Assembly: GCA_002352705.1 (NCBI GenBank)
Contig: DEIW01000003.1
Span: 14,538 to 41,337, forward strand
DNA: 26,800 bases
Direction: 5' to 3'
DNA from: Bacteroidales bacterium UBA2764
GTDB lineage: Bacteria > Bacteroidota > Bacteroidia > Bacteroidales > Paludibacteraceae
This document shows positions 17,133-24,453 of the stretch, piece by piece. How positions within the stretch are numbered: position 1 is the stretch's first letter; each line of letters starts with the position of its first letter. A program made the position numbers and the translations under genes. The notes beneath the pieces are model-generated. The model did no database searches, was not told the origin of the DNA, and saw only the letters and a program-made list of their open reading frames with translations.

Positions 17133-18337
17133 GCTTCACCTCCTTTCTTTGCTTCGTCAAACAGTGCCTGCATCGTCTTATTGCCTCTCGTCAGGCTTTT
17201 GACAGTCAGTGCCTCCAACTTGTCGTTGGCCAATCGCAGGTTTTTACCGGAACCAATCAATGCTTCTTTCACTTTCTGCAAGTCCTCAATCGAACTATCG
17301 ATGGCCTTAATCGCCTTATCGAATTTCTCGTTCGCAAGACGGTAATTATTGCCGAACTTGTCCTTGAAGTCGAGCAGTTTGTCCTCAAAGTTCGTGATAT
17401 CGATAGCTTGACTCTTGGCTTCTGCGAGTTGACGCTGGTAGTCCAGACTCTTCTTCATCGCTTGACTCAGCAGCGTGATTAGCGGCACAAAGAACTGCGG
17501 ACGGATGACATACATCTTCTCGTACTTGTGGCTCATGTCCACGATACCGCCGTTGTACAGCTCGTTCTCAGGTTCCAGCATCGATACCAGTACAGCGTAC
17601 TCGCAGCCTTTCTTGCGACGGTCAGCATCCAGTTTTGTCAGGAAGTCCTCATTGCGATGCTTGGCCTTCGTGGCATCCGCCTCGTTCTTCATCTCGAACA
17701 TGATGCTGATGTACTCGAATCCGTCTGCCGAACGATCACGGAAAATGAAGTCACCCTTGGTTGCCTTCTCGTCCTCTTCATCCGCTACTGCGTCATTATC
17801 CTTATGGAACTCCGCATACGGGAAGAAAGGATGAATACGCATGAACTCGTTATAGCAGTGTTGTTCAAGCGTCTCACCGAGCATCTTGGTGGACAGGCGC
17901 ACCTTCATGTCTTTGTAACGCTCAATCTCCTCGCTCGCGAACTTCAACTTCATTTCGTATTCGTTGCGAACTGCCACCAATTGCTGCTCTTTGGCAGCCA
18001 TCTGCTCACTCATCTCCCGAACTTTCTCAAGCACGGCTTTCTCCTGCTCTGCGCGGTGTACTTGGCCGATGGACGCTAACTGCATCTTCAGCGTCTGAAT
18101 CGCACCTTGCAGTGCCATTACCTCCTGCTGCTTCTGACTAAGCTCCTGTAAATGCGCACTTGTTGCGCGCTGAGCCGCATTCTGCTGCTCCAACTCGAGC
18201 TGCTTTTTCAGTTCGGCAAGACGAATCTTCAGTTCGGCGTCGAATTCTTGGTTCTTCACTTGGTTGAGAATCAGCGCGTAGTCTGCCTCGTCAACCTTAA
18301 TCACGCTTCCGCATTTGGGACATGTAATCTGTTTCAT
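17129..18337 (-). CDS. DUF2130 protein: zinc-ribbon-like start, coiled coil, nuclease-like domain
   Basis: This 402-residue protein begins with CPKCG (6-10), a half zinc-ribbon, followed by a long Gln/Glu/Lys-rich coiled coil (about 25-150). The DUF2130 domain starts at GETLEQHCYNEF (154-165). It shows KGDFIFR (194-200, Asp196) and IMFEMKNE (212-219, Glu215 and Lys217), the D...ExK spacing of PD-(D/E)XK nucleases. A DNA-cleaving or DNA-binding role is therefore plausible but unproven. The C-terminus (300-400) is helical. It is the first gene of a three-gene operon with AAA ATPase and lipoprotein, and is preceded by a class 1 promoter and, further up, a class 2 promoter. DUF2130 proteins often occur singly, so the AAA pairing is notable. 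Confidence 0.85.
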   Translation of the reverse strand: MKQITCPKCGSVIKVDEADYALILNQVKNQEFDAELKIRLAELKKQLELEQQNAAQRATSAHLQELSQKQQEVMALQGAIQTLKMQLASIGQVHRAEQEKAVLEKVREMSEQMAAKEQQLVAVRNEYEMKLKFASEEIERYKDMKVRLSTKMLGETLEQHCYNEFMRIHPFFPYAEFHKDNDAVADEEDEKATKGDFIFRDRSADGFEYISIMFEMKNEADATKAKHRNEDFLTKLDADRRKKGCEYAVLVSMLEPENELYNGGIVDMSHKYEKMYVIRPQFFVPLITLLSQAMKKSLDYQRQLAEAKSQAIDITNFEDKLLDFKDKFGNNYRLANEKFDKAIKAIDSSIEDLQKVKEALIGSGKNLRLANDKLEALTVKSLTRGNKTMQALFDEAKKGGEA

Positions 18338-18378
18338 AATCTATCTAATTTAAAATTGTTTAACTGTCAGATCTGCCG

Positions 18379-18420
18379 CAAAAGTACTATTTTGATTCGG
18401 GATATAAAAATTTTGGGGAA
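18379..18420 (-). promoter_or_regulatory. Class 1 promoter for the DUF2130-AAA-lipoprotein operon (proximal)
   Basis: On the minus strand TTCCCCAAAA (18420-18411) abuts TTTT (18410-18407), followed by 20 bp and TACTTTTG (18386-18379). The start codon is 41 bp downstream. Confidence 0.8.
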
Positions 18421-18421
18421 T

Positions 18422-18452
18422 AAAAAAAGCACCCGAATTTGATTTCGAGTGC
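18422..18452 (-). terminator. Intrinsic terminator of the HD-like gene
   Basis: On the minus strand the arms at 18452-18444 and 18437-18429 pair over 9 bp with one mismatch around a 6-nt loop, followed directly by seven T (18428-18422). It terminates transcripts from the 363-residue gene. Its first arm overlaps the -7 to start-site region of the class 2 promoter. Confidence 0.8.
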
Positions 18453-18504
18453 AAAGGTATAGGTTTTTCTGAAAATAGCCTAAAAAATGGATTTTTGTGG
18501 ATTT
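18452..18504 (-). promoter_or_regulatory. Class 2 promoter for the DUF2130-AAA-lipoprotein operon (distal)
   Basis: On the minus strand AAATCCACAAAAATCCA (18504-18488), exactly 28 bp, then TACCTTTG (18459-18452). Transcripts starting about 7 bp downstream would lack most of the first arm of the terminator at 18422-18452 and so should read through it. Confidence 0.75.
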
Positions 18505-18509
18505 ATATT

Positions 18510-19601
18510 TCACCAGATTCGTACACCAAACTTGCCGAATTCCTTTTGCAAAGTGTTGGGTTTGAAGTGCAATTCGCCCCCATACCCCTTTTGAAGCCTC
18601 TCAAACAGTTCAAGATAGTCGAGGTTACGATTCAAAATGTTAATATTTTTTCCATCTGCAAAAATATGAGCAAGTTCGTTTGTCGCATATCGTCTCATTT
18701 TGCATGCACGGTCTAATTCTGCATTGATAGCTAATTTTATACTGTCATCTACCCCTTCCAAATATACATCATATCGATTGATAGGCAAATCACTTACTAA
18801 ATCTCGTATCAAAAATGCCTCCTCATTGGTAACACCTTTTCGAATCTTTTGTCTTAGGGCTTTTGCTATTTCAGCTATTGACATATCGGAGATTACAGAC
18901 CCATCCGTTATTGGCGATATGGAAATCTCCCGCAAGTTATCATAATCTCCTTCATTGATTCCCTGATTTAAGCCATGATATAACTCTTCTCGTGGTGGGC
19001 GTTGTGTTCTTATTCTTGGAGCTGAAGCATATGCGTGTCCGCTTCCAAAAACAATATTTCTTCTCGGACGGCGCTTGCCTTGCATCGCAGCTTCCAATGC
19101 CTCCCAATCTTTAGGATGATGGATGCTGAATAACTTGGCACTTCGCAGAGATTGACGCAAAGCATTGGATAATGCATCTTTTGCGTCTTCTCCCATACGA
19201 CCTAATTGTTGGAGCGTATAGTTATACCATAATATGGCATCGTACTCAGTCTTTCGTAACTTAAACTGAGGACATAACTTGGTTAACATCGCTAACGCAC
19301 GCGCGCCGGGAATAGTAGCATCGCCTCCGTCATCAATGCGATATAACTCATGCAGAAGAGCGACAATAATGATACTGTCAAGAGGAAGAACATAACTATC
19401 CTTCTTTACCATACGTAACAGAACTTCCATGCTGTACCATGCCGCACCTCCTTCAAAATTGTGGTGCACACGACATGATGCTTTGAAGAAACCATTTTTC
19501 TTCATGGCGAAGAACAAGTCTTCCGCTCCTTCACGTTTAGTGGCCAAAAACAGACTCTTGAATTGGTCTTCGATGATTTGTAACCGAGATTGATCTTCCA
19601 T
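18510..19601 (-). CDS. HD-like protein with degenerate metal site
   Basis: This 363-residue protein has residues 38-90 that align with the HD protein at 11904-12386: FFKASCRVHHNFEGG corresponds to FFTARCHSHHRYRGG, and ALLHELYRID corresponds to GMFHDLYKAW. The ligand His52 of the first protein is Tyr56 here, and the HD pair is His84-Glu85, so metal binding is probably impaired and the domain may be regulatory. The remainder (150-363) is helical and basic with an RPRRN stretch near 177 and no recognised family. It is transcribed leftward from the class 1 promoter at 19700-19741 with a leader of about 90 nt, divergently from the sigma-clpP-clpX operon, and ends at a strong terminator. Both HD-like genes abut a class 2 box at their 3' end. 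Confidence 0.7.
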   Translation of the reverse strand: MEDQSRLQIIEDQFKSLFLATKREGAEDLFFAMKKNGFFKASCRVHHNFEGGAAWYSMEVLLRMVKKDSYVLPLDSIIIVALLHELYRIDDGGDATIPGARALAMLTKLCPQFKLRKTEYDAILWYNYTLQQLGRMGEDAKDALSNALRQSLRSAKLFSIHHPKDWEALEAAMQGKRRPRRNIVFGSGHAYASAPRIRTQRPPREELYHGLNQGINEGDYDNLREISISPITDGSVISDMSIAEIAKALRQKIRKGVTNEEAFLIRDLVSDLPINRYDVYLEGVDDSIKLAINAELDRACKMRRYATNELAHIFADGKNINILNRNLDYLELFERLQKGYGGELHFKPNTLQKEFGKFGVRIW

Positions 19602-19699
19602 ATGTATTAGCCGATTATATCTATTATTAATTATAAGGTTTCTGCGTGTGCGCTTCGCACGCCGCGCGCGATATTAATAGAGGGATATTAAATCGAGGA

Positions 19700-19741
19700 C
19701 AAAGGTAAAAAAAATAATCGACATATAAAAATTTTGGAGAA
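19700..19741 (-). promoter_or_regulatory. Class 1 promoter for the HD-like gene
   Basis: On the minus strand TTCTCCAAAA (19741-19732) abuts TTTT (19731-19728), followed by 20 bp and TACCTTTG (19707-19700). One base differs from the main class 1 box. Confidence 0.75.
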
Positions 19742-19785
19742 AAATTCTGCAAGAAATTCATTAAAATCCTTTAAATGCGCGGTTT

Positions 19786-19827
19786 CTCTCCAAAATTTTT
19801 ATAATTCAACAAGATGTACTACTTTTG
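19786..19827 (+). promoter_or_regulatory. Class 1 promoter for the sigma-clpP-clpX operon (distal)
   Basis: CTCTCCAAAA (19786-19795) abuts TTTT (19796-19799), followed by 20 bp and TACTTTTG (19820-19827). It faces away from the leftward class 1 promoter, with 44 bp between the two boxes. Confidence 0.75.
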
Positions 19828-19855
19828 CCGCAGATTCAACAAGCAGGGGATAGCC

Positions 19856-19910
19856 AAAAATCCACAAAAATCCACAAAGTTGGTCATTTGACAGATATAT
19901 AGTACTTTTG
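19856..19910 (+). promoter_or_regulatory. Class 2 promoter for the sigma-clpP-clpX operon (proximal)
   Basis: A tandem AAAAATCCAC repeat (19856-19865, 19866-19875) includes the shared 17-mer at 19858-19874. Exactly 28 bp later comes TACTTTTG (19903-19910). TTG at 19880-19882 marks a weak -33. Half-sites 10 bp apart lie on one face of the helix, as for a directly repeated activator site. Confidence 0.75.
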
Positions 19911-19982
19911 CATCGGATTTCCTAATTTGGATATAATCCTCGCACGATAAAAACGAAATTAACAATTAAAAATACAAGGAAT

Positions 19983-20837
19983 ATGAAAGAGTTTAAAATT
20001 TCACAATCAATCACTCCACGTGAGTCTCAGAACATCTCTCGCTATTTTGCGAACATCTCGTCCACCCATCCCTTAGACCCCGATCAGGAAGCCGATTTGG
20101 CTATGCGCATTCGCAGGGGAGACCTCAAAGCTCGAAACGAACTTGTGACTGCCAATCTGCGTTTCGTAGTCTCTGTAGCTAAGCAGTATCAGAACATGGG
20201 CGTATCCCTTGACGACCTTATCAGTGAAGGAAATATCGGCCTTGTCAAAGCCGCCGAACGCTTTGACCCGACCAGAGGATTTAAGTTCGCATCCTTTGCC
20301 GTTTGGTGGATTCGTCAAGCTATCATGGCCTTCCTTGCTGACAAATCTCGAATGGTTCGATTACCGCTGAACGTAACAAATATCCTATCCCGCCTCCGTG
20401 CTGCAGCGAATGCGTTCGAGCAAGAAAACCAACGGACTCCCTCTTCGGCAGAATTGGCGGAGAGGACAGGAATGAGCGTAGAGAAAGTGGAGGAATATCT
20501 CGGGCATACCACCAGCACGATATCCATGGATACACCGCTTTCTGCCGACTCCGACGCTACGGTAGGAGAAATGCTGCCTGATCTCTCTTCGAGCACAGCG
20601 GACGAGACGCTGATTGCAGAATCCCTGCGTCACGACCTGCAAGTAGCGATGAGTTCCTGTTCGCGAAGAGAACAAGATATTATCCGTATGTACTACGGCA
20701 TGGATGGTGAATCTCGAAGTATGGACGAGATAGCAATGGATTATCATCTCTCAAGGGAGCGCGTGCGCCAACTGATTGACAGGAGCGTGGCAACCATTCG
20801 CCAACTCCATGGAGAGGCGCTGCGAAAATATGCGTAA
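19983..20837 (+). CDS. RpoD-family (group 2-like) sigma factor
   Basis: This 284-residue protein has an N-terminus KISQSITPRES similar to the Bacteroidota primary sigma. Region 2 (about 30-125) includes NLRFVVSVAKQYQN (58-71), LISEGNIGLVKAAERFD (79-95) and FASFAVWWIRQAI (102-114), the core-binding and -10-melting parts. Region 3 follows (130-180), and region 4.2 has the helix-turn-helix SMDEIAMDYHLSRERVRQL (246-264). The length matches the housekeeping enzyme. Because it lies with accessory genes and ClpP/ClpX copies, it is probably a second, dedicated sigma rather than the essential one. It is 36 bp from clpP and is preceded by one class 1 and one class 2 promoter, which would allow self-regulation. 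That it reads these promoters is inferred. Confidence 0.85.
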   Translation: MKEFKISQSITPRESQNISRYFANISSTHPLDPDQEADLAMRIRRGDLKARNELVTANLRFVVSVAKQYQNMGVSLDDLISEGNIGLVKAAERFDPTRGFKFASFAVWWIRQAIMAFLADKSRMVRLPLNVTNILSRLRAAANAFEQENQRTPSSAELAERTGMSVEKVEEYLGHTTSTISMDTPLSADSDATVGEMLPDLSSSTADETLIAESLRHDLQVAMSSCSRREQDIIRMYYGMDGESRSMDEIAMDYHLSRERVRQLIDRSVATIRQLHGEALRKYA

Positions 20838-20873
20838 ATAACAGATTGTATTACATTTCAGATATCAAGCATT

Positions 20874-21566
20874 ATGAGAAGTATATCAGAAGATTTCAAA
20901 CTTTTTGCGCTGTCCAACACGGCAGCATCGCCCACTGCGGTAGACAAAATGATTCAATCCCAAAACCAAGTTCTGGCAGGCTATGGAGGTATCAATCCCA
21001 CCATCCTGGAAGAGCGCAAGCTGAACGTAGCCGCCATGGACGTATTCAGTCGCCTGATGATGGACAGAATTATCTTCCTCGGAACAGAGATTGACGACTA
21101 CACAGCCAACGTGATTCAAGCCCAACTGCTGTACTTGAATTCCCAAGACAAGGGTGACATCAACATCTATATCAACAGCCCAGGCGGCGTGGTATATGAC
21201 GGTTTGGGCATCTATGACACCATGCAGTTCGTTGACTGCGACGTGAGCACCACTTGCGTAGGCATGGCTGCATCCATGGCCAGTATCCTGTTATGTGCAG
21301 GAGCCAAAGGGAAACGCGCGGCTCTGCCTCACAGCCGCATCATGATTCATCAGCCAATAGGAGGAGTTCGCGGACAAGCATCCGACATAGAGATTGAAGC
21401 CAAACAGATTCTGAAGCTGAAGGACGAACTCTATCAGATTATCGCAGACCACTCCAGCAGGACACGCAAGCAAATCGAGGCGGACGCAGACCGAGATTTC
21501 TGGATGACCGCTAAAGATGCTGTAGATTACGGCATGATAGACAAAGTATTAACCAAAAACAAATGA
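20874..21566 (+). CDS. clpP: ClpP protease, accessory copy
   Basis: This 230-residue protein has the complete serine-protease triad: Ser134 in GMAASMAS, His159 in RIMIHQP, and Asp208 in DADRDFW. The handle and equatorial segments (INSPGGVVYDGLGIYDTMQF) are intact, so an active tetradecameric peptidase is expected in the cytosol. It has about 10-20 more residues at the N-terminus than typical Bacteroidales ClpP (a Gln/Ser-rich stretch before NPTILEERKLNV, 41-52). ClpP is usually found with tig and clpX in Bacteroidales; here it is instead between a sigma factor and a ClpX that lacks the zinc domain, so it looks like a paralogue. Its stop overlaps the clpX start by 4 bp. Confidence 0.9.
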   Translation: MRSISEDFKLFALSNTAASPTAVDKMIQSQNQVLAGYGGINPTILEERKLNVAAMDVFSRLMMDRIIFLGTEIDDYTANVIQAQLLYLNSQDKGDINIYINSPGGVVYDGLGIYDTMQFVDCDVSTTCVGMAASMASILLCAGAKGKRAALPHSRIMIHQPIGGVRGQASDIEIEAKQILKLKDELYQIIADHSSRTRKQIEADADRDFWMTAKDAVDYGMIDKVLTKNK

Positions 21567-22681
21567 TAGCAACTATGGCAAAAAAGAACAGTATTTCAAA
21601 CCTCTCAGCAGGTAAGATTCCCACTCCTCAGGAGATTAAGAACCATCTTGACCAATACGTGATTGGTCAGGAAGAAACCAAACGTATTCTCTCGGTAGCT
21701 GTTTACAACCACTACAAGAAACTCATTCATAATGAGAAGTACAGTGGTATTACGGAATTAGAGAAATCCAACGTCCTCATCGCAGGTCCGACAGGTTCGG
21801 GAAAGACCTATATGGTACGCACGATTGCCAAGCTGCTCAATGTGCCATTCTATATCCAGGATTGCACCAAACTGACAGCCAGCGGGTATGTAGGCAGCGA
21901 CGTGGAAGACTGCCTTGCAGGGTTGCTGCGCTCGTGCCACTATGACGTTCGCAAAGCCGAGATGGGTATCGTCATGCTGGACGAGATAGACAAGATAGCC
22001 AAAGCGAGTGCAGGTCCTTCCATCACGCGTGACGTATCGGGCGAATGCGTGCAACAGAGTCTATTGAAGATAGTGGAAGGAGATTTGGTCGGAGTACAGC
22101 CTGAAGGAGGCAGGAAACATCCCGAGCAGTCATTGACCTATATCAACACATCCAATATCCTCTTTATCGCATCGGGTGCGTTCGTTGGTATTGAGAAACT
22201 CATCCGCAACCGTCTGAACCACGGGCAAGCGCATGTGGGATTTAATGCCACCAAGCATCAGTCCTACAGTTCGGAAGAGTTGAAGAACCTTATCAGCCCT
22301 GAGGATATCCGCGATTTTGGTATGATTCCAGAGTTCGTCGGAAGATTTCCTGTCATCACCTGCATATCTAAATTAGAGAAGGGGGATTTAAAACGCATTC
22401 TAAAAGAGCCTAAAAACTCCATTCTAAATCAGTACATCGAATTGTTAGATATGGACAACACAGAATTAAGTTTCGATGACGCCGCGTTGGACGAGATGGC
22501 ATCCATTGCTTATCATCTTGGAACAGGCGCTCGTGCCTTGCGCAATATCGCAGAAACGGTGATGACGGATATCATGTTCGATGCCCCAAATAACAAAAGG
22601 AAGCGGCACAAAGTGAAGGTAAACATCACAAAAGAAGATGTCGTCAATAAGACTCAAAAGAAATTCCGTTTAGCATGCTGA
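21563..22681 (+). CDS. clpX: ClpX-type unfoldase without N-terminal zinc-binding domain
   Basis: This 372-residue AAA+ protein aligns to ClpX from the TPQEIKNHLDQYVIGQ segment (21-36) onward. It has Walker A GPTGSGKT (75-82), the pore-1 loop GYVG (109-112 region), Walker B VMLDEID (137-143), an RKH-like loop GGRKHP (182-187), a ClpP-docking loop VGF (225-227, IGF in the usual form) and sensor 2 GARA (322-325). The four-cysteine zinc-binding domain of normal ClpX is absent; only about 20 short residues precede the core. That domain binds adaptors and some substrates, so this enzyme probably works with the co-encoded ClpP on a narrower or adaptor-independent set. The start overlaps clpP in ATGA; the internal ATG (AKKNSIS) is an alternative. 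Confidence 0.9.
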   Translation: MIATMAKKNSISNLSAGKIPTPQEIKNHLDQYVIGQEETKRILSVAVYNHYKKLIHNEKYSGITELEKSNVLIAGPTGSGKTYMVRTIAKLLNVPFYIQDCTKLTASGYVGSDVEDCLAGLLRSCHYDVRKAEMGIVMLDEIDKIAKASAGPSITRDVSGECVQQSLLKIVEGDLVGVQPEGGRKHPEQSLTYINTSNILFIASGAFVGIEKLIRNRLNHGQAHVGFNATKHQSYSSEELKNLISPEDIRDFGMIPEFVGRFPVITCISKLEKGDLKRILKEPKNSILNQYIELLDMDNTELSFDDAALDEMASIAYHLGTGARALRNIAETVMTDIMFDAPNNKRKRHKVKVNITKEDVVNKTQKKFRLAC

Positions 22682-22736
22682 CATCATCATACTACGGAAA
22701 TCAGTATTTAATATTAACATTTAAACATTTACCGCT

Positions 22737-23372
22737 ATGAAGAAAAATCTCGTTCTTTTTGCAGCACTTACAATCGCCTGCACGTACGCATTAGCTAACA
22801 CATACACGTATTCAGTACGTCGAAACCCATCCTATGATCAGCCCTCTGACTCATATTACCTTGATCGCAAATTGCAAGAACAGAAAGAAAAGGCAGATCC
22901 GCTAAGTGTAGGTTTACTAACGCGATTCGGTTACGCGTTCAACTACGATGCTTTTACTTACGGAGTATCATTTTTCTATCAGTGGAGCCGAATAGCTGGC
23001 ATTACCGCGGGTTTTGACGGGTACTATATACCGAACAAGTTGGCATATAGAACCATTCAAAATGACACCGTATCTACATCGGCTTTCTCGCTTCCGCTAT
23101 GGGATATACGCGCAGGATTTATGATAACCCGTTACTTCCTATTCGGAGCCATGCTCGGCAAGTCCAATATTGGTGATGCCACTAATCTAATTAATATGCG
23201 CGAGAATGCTTGGTTTATCGATAATAAAGAAAGTAACTTCCTCTTTGGCGGTTTCGTTACCTTCGTACTTCCCATATCCAAGCATTTCGGCTTAAACCTG
23301 GATTTTGCGGTAACGAACAAGACCGGTTTCAATGTAGGTATGGGTATCAATGCCACTATACCTATCAAGTAA
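22737..23372 (+). CDS. Exported beta-barrel-like protein
   Basis: This 211-residue protein has an N-terminal signal peptide: MKKN, a hydrophobic core, and a likely cleavage at ALA-N (about residue 20). The mature sequence shows alternating aromatic and small residues in strands (YAFNYDAFTYGVSFFYQW, AGITAGFDGYYI, GFMITRYFLFGAMLG, FGLNLDFAVTNK) and ends with a basic residue after an NATIPIK strand. The pattern fits a small outer-membrane beta barrel or a related periplasmic protein. It lies 55 bp after clpX on the same strand with no clear promoter between, so it could be the fourth gene of the operon, but a separate promoter is not excluded. Function unknown. Confidence 0.65.
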   Translation: MKKNLVLFAALTIACTYALANTYTYSVRRNPSYDQPSDSYYLDRKLQEQKEKADPLSVGLLTRFGYAFNYDAFTYGVSFFYQWSRIAGITAGFDGYYIPNKLAYRTIQNDTVSTSAFSLPLWDIRAGFMITRYFLFGAMLGKSNIGDATNLINMRENAWFIDNKESNFLFGGFVTFVLPISKHFGLNLDFAVTNKTGFNVGMGINATIPIK

Positions 23373-23410
23373 GTTAATTAACATGTTTAACAAATAAAAC
23401 ACATACAGAT

Positions 23411-24145
23411 ATGAAAATGATTCCAACCAAAGAAGTAATTGAGCAGTACGAGAAAGATGTTGCAGCCGCGATGCGATTGACCGATGACCAAGCGCAACTG
23501 AACCAACTCAACGAGATTGAACAGATGGCAGAGCACTATGATTGGGACAATCAAGTATTTATCGACGAAGCAACAGGCAAGAAAGGTCTACGAGGAGTGG
23601 ATGGAACGGTACTTGTACCAGCATTGTATGACGAGTTTCCTATGGTAGGATCATACCGCTTATTTCACAAACGACCGCATGTAGCACGTTTGGGAAACAA
23701 ATACGGCATCGTAGCAGCAGATGGCACTGGAAAGCCACTTACTGCCTTTATCTATGATAGTCTTGAGTGGGATTACTTGTCGCCACTCTATATGGCCCAA
23801 TGGGGAGGTGAAAAGGATCTCAAAGGACTTATCTTTGAGGACGGACTAGTGCTTGTTCCGTGCGTAATCAAGAAACTATACGCACGATGGAACAATCTAT
23901 GCTGCTATGACGGAGAAAAACGGATGGGTATCATCGACCTATACAGAATGAAATGCACAGCCCCGTTGTTCGATACAATTGACATGGAGCCGGATACGGG
24001 ACTGGTAACCGTCGTCAAAGATGGTGTGGATGGCGTTCTGGATGACACTACGTTACAATTTGTTCCGATGAGCAATTACGACGAGGAGAACGGGAACTAC
24101 TTGCATGAGGAGGACTGGCTTTTGGGTAAGCCACAACTCATGTAG
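23411..24145 (+). CDS. WG-repeat protein
   Basis: This 244-residue protein has no signal peptide. An acidic helical start (1-45) is followed by four or five WG-type units with degenerate Trp: KKGLRGVDGTVLVPALYDEF (57-76), KYGIVAADG (96-104) then FIYDSL, LKGLIFEDGLVLVPCV (135-150), and MGIIDL (171-176) then LFDTID. WG units usually end in a short loop with YD, and these do. Such proteins are abundant in Bacteroidota and their roles are unclear. It is 38 bp from the barrel-like gene and may be its operon partner. The last codons overlap a small antisense frame. Confidence 0.75.
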   Translation: MKMIPTKEVIEQYEKDVAAAMRLTDDQAQLNQLNEIEQMAEHYDWDNQVFIDEATGKKGLRGVDGTVLVPALYDEFPMVGSYRLFHKRPHVARLGNKYGIVAADGTGKPLTAFIYDSLEWDYLSPLYMAQWGGEKDLKGLIFEDGLVLVPCVIKKLYARWNNLCCYDGEKRMGIIDLYRMKCTAPLFDTIDMEPDTGLVTVVKDGVDGVLDDTTLQFVPMSNYDEENGNYLHEEDWLLGKPQLM

Positions 24146-24384
24146 AGTTTGCCAAGTACTTTGACCATAGCATAGGTGTACAAACAACAGTATTCTGCTA
24201 TGTCGCGCAGCGGGTTCTGACCATTTATGGCAAGAAATTCATTATGGTCAACAGGTCCGCAGGGTTCGTACTGAAAATGTGGAGCGAGTACTAGAAAGGT
24301 ATCTGCTGATAGGGCTTGGTGCCTTTGAACTGCGGAATGGCAGGCAATGAGGTCGATGTCGTCCAATTTTACTGCGATAACCAT
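24097..24384 (-). CDS. Possible small hypothetical protein (uncertain)
   Basis: This is a 95-codon frame read in the same direction as the AbiE pair. It starts 70 bp after the AbiEii-like gene and overlaps the WG-repeat gene's 3' end by 49 bp. The predicted protein has a mixed hydrophobic and polar composition (VIAVKLDDIDLIACHS, DHNEFLAINGQNPLRDIAEYCC) that could be real, but it matches no family I recognise. If real, it may be a third gene of the AbiE unit; if not, the stretch is untranslated. Confidence 0.3.
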   Translation of the reverse strand: MVIAVKLDDIDLIACHSAVQRHQALSADTFLVLAPHFQYEPCGPVDHNEFLAINGQNPLRDIAEYCCLYTYAMVKVLGKLYMSCGLPKSQSSSCK

Positions 24385-24453
24385 AAAAGTTTAGGACATT
24401 GGCAATAGGCTGCGTACTTCGATTTGCTGAGACCTACTTGAGCCATACGTTTA
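24146..24453. other. Convergent intergenic stretch
   Basis: This 308-bp gap lies between the WG-repeat gene and the AbiEii-like gene, whose 3' ends face each other. Apart from the uncertain minus-strand frame at 24097-24384 I see no promoter, strong hairpin or repeat. Confidence 0.5.

Larger units (their letters stand above)
19602..19982. other. Divergent control region between HD-like gene and sigma operon
   Basis: This region of 380 bp holds three promoters: class 1 leftward at 19700-19741, class 1 rightward at 19786-19827 and class 2 rightward at 19858-19910. Near the HD-like gene, 19640-19672 is GC-rich with a small GTGCG-ctt-CGCAC hairpin in the 5' leader. The sigma gene leader from the class 2 -7 box is about 70 nt. 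No additional gene is seen. Confidence 0.75.
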
